DNA of 44,568 bases from an uncultured Alphaproteobacteria bacterium (lineage in GTDB: Bacteria; Pseudomonadota; Alphaproteobacteria; RF32; CAG-239), in NCBI GenBank assembly GCA_944392185.1, contig CALXVW010000096.1:1-44568 (forward strand), given 5' to 3'. Position numbers and translations under genes: made by a program. The notes beneath the pieces are model-generated. The model ran no database searches, was not told where the DNA came from, and worked only from the letters and a program-made list of their open reading frames with translations. Below are positions 39,234-44,568 of the stretch, in pieces. Position 1 is the stretch's first letter. The number at the start of each line of letters is the position of its first letter.

Positions 39234-40354
39234 TATTTTCTATCCTCCAACAAATATTGACCATTGCGGCAAATGCAGGTTTGAGATACCAGGTCATCAT
39301 CAAAATTAAACTTTAATTCTTTTTTCTCTTTATCATATTGCGCACTCAAAAAATTAAAAATATTCTTGGCAAACAGCTGGCTGGCAGAATAGGGAATGCT
39401 TGATGCCAAGTTGCTATTTCCCAAAACTCTGATGCCCTTAATATCTATGAGGGAATCTTTTTTGCTGCCCTCAACATTGCCGCCGGAATTTGCCGCCATA
39501 TCAACCACAACAGAGCCTTTGGGCATTTGCTTTAGCATCTTTGCATCAATTAATTTTGGAGCCGTTTTGCCGGGGATAAGTGCGGTGGTGATGGCAATGT
39601 CTGTTTGCTTTAACCTCTCGGTTATGGCCTCTTTTTGGCGTTTGAGGTAGTCTTTTGAGGCTTCTTTGGCATAGCCTCCGTTGGTTTCCATATCTTCATC
39701 CGCGGCAACTTCCACAAACTTGGCTCCTAGAGATTCAACTTGTTCTTTGGCCGCTATTCTCACGTCTGAGGCATAGACAACGGCGCCTAATCTTTTGGCG
39801 GTGGCAATGGCTTGCAGACCGGCCACGCCGGCACCTAAAACCAAAACTCTGGCCGGGGCATTGGTGCCTGCCGCAGTCATCAACAAGGGAGCGGCTTTGG
39901 GCAAAAGGTTGAATGCCTCTATAACTGCTTTGTAGCCGGCTAAATTGCTTTGGGAAGATAAAATATCCATGCTTTGGGCGCGGGAAATGCGCGGCAAAAG
40001 TTCTAAGGCAAAGGCATTAACCCCAAGGGCAGCAATGGTTTTAATCCGCTCTTTTTGTGATAAGGCATCAAAATTGGCAATGATGGTTTGTCCTTGGCTA
40101 AACAATCCGTCTTCCGAAACTAAAGGTGCATGAATTTTGATGATGATATCTGCACTCTTAACGGTTTGCTCCGGTGTTTTGGCTATTTCCGCACCGGCGG
40201 ATAGATAGCTTTCATCATCAAAACCGGCCGCAAGTCCGGCATTGGTTTCGACTCTGACCTTAAAGCCTAGGTCTGTATATTTTTTGACGGTTTCTGGGGT
40301 GGCGGCAACTCTTTGCTCTCCGGGGGTGGTTTCTTTTAAGGTGGCAATTATCAT
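39233..40354 (-). CDS. pntAA: NAD(P) transhydrogenase subunit alpha 1 (NAD-binding)
   Basis: The 373-residue soluble domain I binds NAD(H). It is related to alanine dehydrogenase: MIIATLKETTPGEQRVAATPETVKKY at the start, RISRAQSMDILSSQSNLAGYKAV with the conserved RxxxMD...Q loop, and the Rossmann motif VLVLGAGVAGLQAIATAKRLGA. It is the first gene of the pntAA-pntAB-pntB-ogt operon. The divergent gap to chrA (84 bases) should hold its promoter; a TATAGT/TATATA region around 40377-40401 is ambiguous. Confidence 0.96.
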   Translation of the reverse strand: MIIATLKETTPGEQRVAATPETVKKYTDLGFKVRVETNAGLAAGFDDESYLSAGAEIAKTPEQTVKSADIIIKIHAPLVSEDGLFSQGQTIIANFDALSQKERIKTIAALGVNAFALELLPRISRAQSMDILSSQSNLAGYKAVIEAFNLLPKAAPLLMTAAGTNAPARVLVLGAGVAGLQAIATAKRLGAVVYASDVRIAAKEQVESLGAKFVEVAADEDMETNGGYAKEASKDYLKRQKEAITERLKQTDIAITTALIPGKTAPKLIDAKMLKQMPKGSVVVDMAANSGGNVEGSKKDSLIDIKGIRVLGNSNLASSIPYSASQLFAKNIFNFLSAQYDKEKKELKFNFDDDLVSQTCICRNGQYLLEDRK

Positions 40355-40438
40355 TTTCGCTACTCAATTTTAACTATATATAAAACTAAATTAAATATAG
40401 TCACGCTTAAAAGATTTAACAATCAAAAATGGAAAATT

Positions 40439-40984
40439 ATGCGAGATTTAATCGATTTATTAATGCTGTTTTTCAAAATCGGCTTGTTTACGTTTGGCGG
40501 AGGCTATGCTATGCTGCCGCTTTTGCGAGATGAGGTTGTTATCAGGCGCCGATTTTTGAGCGAGGAAGAACTCTTGGATTTATATTCTATCGGCCAATGC
40601 ACGCCGGGGATTATTGCCGTTAATGTGGCTACATTTATCGGGTATCGGCAAAAGGGTGTTTGGGGTGCTGTTTTTGCCACATTGGGTATGATTTTGCCTT
40701 CGCTTATCATTATTTGTTTGATTGCCGCGGTGCTTTCTCGCTTTATGCATAACCGCTATGTGGCCTATGCTTTTGCCGGGATTAGAATTTGTGTAGTGGC
40801 TTTGATTGCCGATATTGTCTATGGACTTTGGAAGAAAAATGTTAGCGGCTACCAAAGTATGGTCATATTTGTCGGCGCCCTAGTCTTGCTTGGGGTCTTT
40901 AATCTAAGCGCGGTTTGGATTGTGGTGCTCGCAGCCTTGTTTGCTCTTGGTATGGGTGAGATTCGGAGGTATAAGAAAAAATGA
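40439..40984 (+). CDS. Chromate transporter, short-chain ChrA, first half
   Basis: The 181-residue membrane protein is one of two half-size ChrA-family proteins. It has the family signature FFKIGLFTFGGGYAMLPLLRDEVV and the QCTPGIIAVNVATFIGYR motif, with about five to six membrane segments. Such pairs are thought to work together as one exporter of chromate or related oxyanions, though the true substrate in many bacteria is unknown. The stop overlaps the next start as ATGA. No chrB regulator is nearby. Confidence 0.9.
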   Translation: MRDLIDLLMLFFKIGLFTFGGGYAMLPLLRDEVVIRRRFLSEEELLDLYSIGQCTPGIIAVNVATFIGYRQKGVWGAVFATLGMILPSLIIICLIAAVLSRFMHNRYVAYAFAGIRICVVALIADIVYGLWKKNVSGYQSMVIFVGALVLLGVFNLSAVWIVVLAALFALGMGEIRRYKKK

Positions 40985-41499
40985 TATACCTGCTTTTGTT
41001 TTATGAATTTTTCAAAATCGGTTTGTTTGCCATTGGCGGCGGATTGGTGACAGTGCCTTTTTTGTTTGATCTCTCGGCCAAATATGGTTGGTTTTCTGCC
41101 AAAGAATTGGCAGATATGATTGCTATTGCCGAATCGACCCCGGGGCCTTTGGGCGTGAATATGGCAACTTATGCAGGTTATAACAGTGCCGGTCTTTTGG
41201 GGGCGGTTATTGCCACTTTGGGGTTGGTTGCTCCTTCGGTTATTGTTATTATTTTGGTGGCAAAACTGATGAATAAATATCAGTGCAACAGCAGAGTTCA
41301 GACTGTGCTTTCGGGAATACGCCCTGCCGTGTTGGCGCTTATCTTATTTGCCGGATTGCAGATTGCCAAATTGTCTTTGGCAGACTTGCTCTCAGGCGTG
41401 GTGTTTGCCATCCTCTTGGCCTCAATCCATTTTTGGAAAAAGAGCCCAATCTTTTATCTTTGCATTTCCGCAGTTTTGGGTATCGTATTGCAGTTATAA
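40981..41499 (+). CDS. Chromate transporter, short-chain ChrA, second half
   Basis: The 172-residue partner repeats the pattern of its neighbour: FFKIGLFAIGGGLVTVPFLFDLS and ESTPGPLGVNMATYAGYNSAG, followed by four or five hydrophobic segments. Half-size ChrA proteins usually come in pairs of opposite membrane orientation. The four-base overlap suggests translational coupling and a hetero-oligomer. A terminator overlaps its stop. Chromate export is the family name, not proof of function here. Confidence 0.9.
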   Translation: MIYLLLFYEFFKIGLFAIGGGLVTVPFLFDLSAKYGWFSAKELADMIAIAESTPGPLGVNMATYAGYNSAGLLGAVIATLGLVAPSVIVIILVAKLMNKYQCNSRVQTVLSGIRPAVLALILFAGLQIAKLSLADLLSGVVFAILLASIHFWKKSPIFYLCISAVLGIVLQL

Positions 41500-41530
41500 A
41501 TAAAGCCCCTTTTGAAAGGGGCTTTATTCT
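41499..41530. terminator. Bidirectional terminator between chrA pair and gapR
   Basis: AATAAAGCCCCTTTT pairs with AAAGGGGCTTTATT around a very short loop. T-rich on both sides; it touches the stop codons of both convergent genes. Confidence 0.9.
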
Positions 41531-41787
41531 TAAATATCAAGGGCTTTTCGATAAGTTTCAAGCAATAATTCTTGCTCGTCGCGGTCGGCCGCGTTCATCT
41601 TGCGCAGTTTGATGACGGCACGCATAATCTTAACATCAAAACCTGCCGACTTGGCCTCGGCAAAAATATCTCTGATATCTGAGGCAATGGCGGCTTTTTC
41701 CTCTTCCAAATGCTCAATTCTTTCAACCAAAGAACGCAAGCGATCTACGGCAATGCCGCCGACTTCTGGGTTGTTTTCTTCACTCAT
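41530..41787 (-). CDS. gapR: GapR/DUF2312 nucleoid-associated protein
   Basis: GapR is a small alphaproteobacterial protein that binds overtwisted, AT-rich DNA ahead of polymerases. The 85-residue product shows the family core DRLRSLVERIEHLEEEKAAIASDIRDIFAEAKSAGFDVKIMRAVIKLRK, a long coiled coil followed by a short helix, and ends EQELLLETYRKALDI. AAGGAG upstream supports the ATG. It is a strong marker of the alphaproteobacterial origin of the window. Confidence 0.92.
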   Translation of the reverse strand: MSEENNPEVGGIAVDRLRSLVERIEHLEEEKAAIASDIRDIFAEAKSAGFDVKIMRAVIKLRKMNAADRDEQELLLETYRKALDI

Positions 41788-41946
41788 TTTAATCTCCTTG
41801 TTTGATGATTATATTGCTATGGAAGCTAGCAAATTTGAATCCGTTTGACAAGTGATAATTTTTTGTGCATCACCTAATTAAAAATAACAGCTTGTTAACT
41901 TATTGTGATATACATTGGTGCTATCTTTTATGTGAGGAGAATTTAT

Positions 41947-43371
41947 ATGCCTACAGATACACACACTAAAATTTTGGCCACTATCGGCCCTTCTTCTGCC
42001 ACCCGCGAACAGCTCGAAAAATTGATAGACGCAGGGGCAGATGCTTTCCGCGTTAACTTTAGCCATGGCACCCATGCCGAGCACAAACAGCGTGTAAAAA
42101 TTATTCGTCAGTTGGAAAAAGAAAAAGGCCGCTTTATTTCTATCTTGGCAGATTTGCAGGGACCAAAATTGCGTGTGGGCACATTCAAAGAAGATAAAGT
42201 TTTGCTCAAAGAGGGTCAGACTTTTACCTTGGATATGAATCCCGAACCGGGTGATGACAAGCGTGTTTGCCTGCCGCATAAGGAGATTTTTGAGGCCTTG
42301 AAACCAGGCGATGATTTGCTGGTTAATGACGGCTATATTGTTTTGAATGTTAAGAGCTGTGATAAAAAGCAGGCGGTGACAAAAGTTAAAGTCGGCGGCT
42401 ATATTTCCAGCCACAAGGGTGTTAATTTGCCAAATACTCAGCTCAATATTTCCGCCATTACCGAGAAAGACCGTGAGGATTTGGCCTTTGCCTTGAAACT
42501 CGGCGTTGATTGGATTGGCTTGTCTTTTGTGCAAAGAGCAGAAGATGTGCGTGAGGCCAAAAAGCTCATCGGCGGAAAAGCCTGGGTTATCTCTAAACTT
42601 GAGAAACCAAGCGCAATTGATGATTTGGACGCCATCATTCAAGAATCTGATGCCATTATGGTGGCGCGCGGCGATTTGGGCGTTGAATGCCCCATCCAAA
42701 ATGTGCCGGTTTTGCAAAAGAGAATCGTTGCCGCCTGTCGCAAATATGCCAGACCGGTGATTATTGCCACCCAAATGCTCGAATCCATGATTAATAATCC
42801 CACCCCCACCAGAGCAGAAGTCTCCGATGTGGCTACGGCCGTTTATGACGGCGCCGATACGGTTATGCTTTCAGCTGAAACCGCGGCCGGAAAATATCCG
42901 ACCGAGGCGGTGCAAATGATGCACAAAATTGTTCGCCAGGTGGAAGGGGATCCGTTGTTCTTTGAGCTTACACAAGCTTCTCGCCGCCGTCCATGCAACA
43001 GCGGGGAGGCCGACGCCATTACTTTTGCCGCCAGTGAGCTTTCTTGCGTTTTGAAAAATGTTAAGGCCATTGTCAGCTACACAACATCTGGGCTTACAAC
43101 CTTTTTGACCGCCAGAGAGCGCCCCTATCTGCCGGTTTTGGCTTTGACACCGGATATTGCGGTGGCGCGCCGATTGGTTTTGGTTTGGGGAGTTCGGCCG
43201 TTTGTAAACAAAAAGAGCTTTAAGAGCTTTGACCATGTTGAGGACTCGGCGGTTAAGGCTGCGGTTGAAAATGGTTATGCCAAGTCAGGCGACCATATCA
43301 TCATCACCGCAGGGTTTCCGCTCAATGTCAAAGGGCGGACCAATATGCTGCATACCGTATATATCAAATAG
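41947..43371 (+). CDS. pyk: Pyruvate kinase
   Basis: Pyruvate kinase makes pyruvate and ATP from phosphoenolpyruvate in the last step of glycolysis. The 474-residue protein has TKILATIGPSS and FRVNFSHGTH near the start, a small B domain (about 70-168), the active-site signature AIMVARGDLGVECP, ATQMLESMINNPTPTRAEVSDVA, and a C-terminal domain from about 345. GAGGAG at 41934-41939 supports the ATG at 41947 over an in-frame start at 41905. It is a single gene facing rpmJ. Confidence 0.97.
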   Translation: MPTDTHTKILATIGPSSATREQLEKLIDAGADAFRVNFSHGTHAEHKQRVKIIRQLEKEKGRFISILADLQGPKLRVGTFKEDKVLLKEGQTFTLDMNPEPGDDKRVCLPHKEIFEALKPGDDLLVNDGYIVLNVKSCDKKQAVTKVKVGGYISSHKGVNLPNTQLNISAITEKDREDLAFALKLGVDWIGLSFVQRAEDVREAKKLIGGKAWVISKLEKPSAIDDLDAIIQESDAIMVARGDLGVECPIQNVPVLQKRIVAACRKYARPVIIATQMLESMINNPTPTRAEVSDVATAVYDGADTVMLSAETAAGKYPTEAVQMMHKIVRQVEGDPLFFELTQASRRRPCNSGEADAITFAASELSCVLKNVKAIVSYTTSGLTTFLTARERPYLPVLALTPDIAVARRLVLVWGVRPFVNKKSFKSFDHVEDSAVKAAVENGYAKSGDHIIITAGFPLNVKGRTNMLHTVYIK

Positions 43372-43401
43372 TTCTTTATTGATAACGGATATGAAGTTTA
43401 T

Positions 43402-43425
43402 GCGCGCAGAGTTCAAACTGCGCGC
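43402..43425 (+). other. Perfect hairpin downstream of pyk
   Basis: GCGCGCAG (43402-43409) pairs with CTGCGCGC (43418-43425). No T-run follows, so it may stabilise the pyk mRNA end rather than terminate. Confidence 0.5.
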
Positions 43426-43460
43426 TAAATTTATTGAAAATCAGATTTTAAAACACTAAA

Positions 43461-43486
43461 AAACCCGCCTGAAAACAGCGGGCTTT
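43461..43486. terminator. Bidirectional terminator between pyk and rpmJ
   Basis: AAACCCGC (43461-43468) pairs with GCGGGCTT (43478-43485). The minus-strand tail is TTTTTT, the plus-strand tail TTTTC, so it mainly ends rpmJ and may also end pyk. Confidence 0.8.
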
Positions 43487-43514
43487 TCAAAAACCATAAA
43501 AGCTAAACAACAAA

Positions 43515-43640
43515 TTAGCCCTGACGCGCTTTTAACTTAGGGTTCTTTTTGTTGATGACATAAACGCGACCTTTGCGGCGGACAACTTTGCAGTCCTTGT
43601 CACGTACTTTTTTGCTTTTTAAAGAGCTGTAAATTTTCAT
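43515..43640 (-). CDS. rpmJ: 50S ribosomal protein L36, C-minus type
   Basis: L36 is the smallest protein of the large subunit. The 41-residue product starts MKIYSSLKSKKVRDKDCKVV and ends with the alphaproteobacterial tail NKKNPKLKARQG. Only one cysteine (C17) is present, so the four-residue zinc site of the zinc-binding form is missing; this is the usual alphaproteobacterial type. It has its own possible promoter at 43673-43701 and a terminator at 43461. The gene is short and easily missed. Confidence 0.95.
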   Translation of the reverse strand: MKIYSSLKSKKVRDKDCKVVRRKGRVYVINKKNPKLKARQG

Positions 43641-43672
43641 TTCTCTATCCTTACCTGTCAAAAGTTATCCGC

Positions 43673-43701
43673 AACTTATGACAAATAAGACGCTTTGTCA
43701 A
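43673..43701 (-). promoter_or_regulatory. Possible promoter of rpmJ
   Basis: On the minus strand TTGACA (43696-43701), 17 bases, then TAAGTT (43673-43678). The -35 is perfect and the -10 is weak. Confidence 0.4.
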
Positions 43702-43742
43702 CTTAATTTTTAGATTCTTTATTAAAAAAATGAGAATAGCTT

Positions 43743-43770
43743 TTGATTTTTGGGATAAATCTTATATAAT
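43743..43770 (+). promoter_or_regulatory. Predicted promoter of the secreted orphan
   Basis: TTGATT (43743-43748), 16 bases, perfect TATAAT (43765-43770), about 26 bases upstream of the ATG at 43797. Confidence 0.6.
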
Positions 43771-43796
43771 GAGCAAAGTTTAACGGGAGATATCAG

Positions 43797-44360
43797 ATGA
43801 AAAAATGGTGCTTGCTTGCTCTTTTTTGTTGGTGGCCGGTTGCTTTTGCCAATGCCCAAATGCCTTATATTGAAGAAGTGCGCGCTCTGGGGGCAATCGC
43901 CGGGCAGGGGTTGGCTTGCGGGTCCTCAAAATATGATACGTTTGAGATGTTGGCCAGAGCAATATTGCTTACTAAGTCTCCGTCTGACAAGCTCCAAAAT
44001 GACGCTATCTATGCTTATTCCGAGGAAAAAGCCAATGCCTATATCTCTAAAGAATTAGACGGTTTTTTTGAATGTGCGGAAATCAACCGCCGTTTTGATA
44101 GGCAAGAGATTTTTAAGGCGGTGCTCTATGCCGATGGAACCATTAAAATGCCTGATGGGCAAATACTTACTCCCCGCAAGCCCTATGATGCCCGCTATAT
44201 TTATAAGAATAACAAAGATCGTGAGGCGGCCAAAGCTATTTATAACGGCACTCAGGCCACAATTACGGAAGTGAAAGTTCAAGATGATGCCATTGCGCAG
44301 GCTAACGGAGCCGAGCTGCCGCCGCCGACAATCGGCCGAATCAGCCGCCGCCGCAATTAA
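43797..44360 (+). CDS. Hypothetical secreted protein
   Basis: The 187-residue protein has a clear signal peptide (MKKWCLLALFCWWPVAFANA, cut near residue 20) and no other membrane segment. The mature part has one cysteine pair (C42 and C92) that could form a disulfide, a helical middle and a Pro/Arg-rich end (LPPPTIGRISRRRN). GGGAGA upstream supports the start, and a good promoter precedes it. I do not recognise the family. A periplasmic location is predicted from the signal alone. Confidence 0.75.
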   Translation: MKKWCLLALFCWWPVAFANAQMPYIEEVRALGAIAGQGLACGSSKYDTFEMLARAILLTKSPSDKLQNDAIYAYSEEKANAYISKELDGFFECAEINRRFDRQEIFKAVLYADGTIKMPDGQILTPRKPYDARYIYKNNKDREAAKAIYNGTQATITEVKVQDDAIAQANGAELPPPTIGRISRRRN

Positions 44361-44425
44361 AAAGTTGCTTTTTGTTTTTTAGTCTGTATAGTCAAAGCCA
44401 ATCTGATAATTTATGGGAGATGAAA

Positions 44426-44568
44426 ATGGCTGCAGTTCAGTATGTGTTTGTCATGCAAAATTTAACCAAGGTCTTTCCGGGCGGAAAAGAGCTTTTTAAG
44501 GGAATTACACTTTCCTTCCTGCCGGGGGCAAAAATCGGTGTCTTGGGTGTGAATGGCGCCGGTAAGTC
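44426..44568 (+). CDS. ettA: ABC-F protein EttA-like, N-terminal part (3' truncated by window edge)
   Basis: Only the first 47 codons are in the window. They read MAAVQYVFVMQNLTKVFPGG and end with the start of a Walker A motif, GVLGVNGAGKS. This is very like EttA, an ABC-F ATPase without membrane domains that binds the ribosomal E site and senses the energy state. GGGAGA precedes the ATG at 44426, and TATAGT at 44387 may be its -10. Other ABC-F members cannot be fully excluded from so short a piece. Confidence 0.85.
   Translation, partial: MAAVQYVFVMQNLTKVFPGGKELFKGITLSFLPGAKIGVLGVNGAGK

Noticed and set aside
1..44568. CRISPR arrays, insertion sequences and phage genes
   Set aside because: No regularly spaced repeats, transposase, integrase or capsid-type proteins were seen on either strand.

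Overview
The window looks like a chromosomal segment of an uncultured, probably anaerobic or microaerobic alphaproteobacterium. The alphaproteobacterial signs are a GapR/DUF2312 protein, a DUF2336 protein, the three-gene pntAA-pntAB-pntB transhydrogenase, an rplY-pth-ychF block and a one-cysteine ribosomal L36. The anaerobic signs are HydF, the [FeFe]-hydrogenase maturation GTPase, and an eight-cysteine ferredoxin. I did not identify the species. Almost all genes are housekeeping genes. No transposase, integrase, phage structural gene or CRISPR array was seen.

Layout. 1-6338 (+): the 3' part of ftsK, then rbfA, a small Cys-rich orphan, truB, rpsO and pnp. infB and nusA are not next to rbfA. 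6473-7251 (+): two small membrane orphans. 7376-10005 (+): rplY, pth, ychF, trmL. 10057-19458 (-): a compact cluster transcribed in the order murJ, DUF2333, nfuA-like, bax-like, DUF2336, GAF-HD-GYP, gloB and a charged orphan. Several of these genes overlap by 1-8 bases. 19651-20460 (+): two orphans. 20510-23918 (-): typA, a PfkB sugar/adenosine kinase and a ferredoxin. 24059-30140 (+): htpG, a prepilin peptidase, a one-domain voltage-gated channel, groES-groEL and a TM2 protein. 30233-30635: tRNA-Gly and a strong unassigned structured RNA. 30636-33183 (+): a glycosyltransferase, a ROK sugar kinase and an ASCH protein. 33184-33833: tRNA-Ser with flanking tRNA fragments and GC-rich hairpins. 33834-40354: a CPA2 antiporter (-), hydF (+), then ogt, pntB, pntAB and pntAA (-). 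40439-44568: a split ChrA pair (+), gapR (-), pyk (+), rpmJ (-), a secreted orphan (+) and the first part of an EttA-like ABC-F gene (+).

How the genes fit together. The first block serves ribosome maturation and RNA decay (RbfA, TruB, S15, PNPase), later joined by L25, Pth, YchF, TrmL, TypA and L36. The long minus-strand cluster combines envelope work (MurJ, the Bax-like hydrolase), Fe-S assembly and c-di-GMP turnover. HtpG and GroES/EL form a chaperone neighbourhood. HydF, the ferredoxin and transhydrogenase suggest redox balancing that involves hydrogen, but HydE, HydG and the hydrogenase are outside the window.

The items most worth a second look are the structured RNA at about 30418-30609, the duplicated tRNA-Ser ends at 33254-33720, a family of long palindromes at 3988, 11561 and 22358, the 10-bp hairpin over the ASCH gene start, the channel with a TLDGW filter, and HydF. 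No complete new defence or mobile system is visible.
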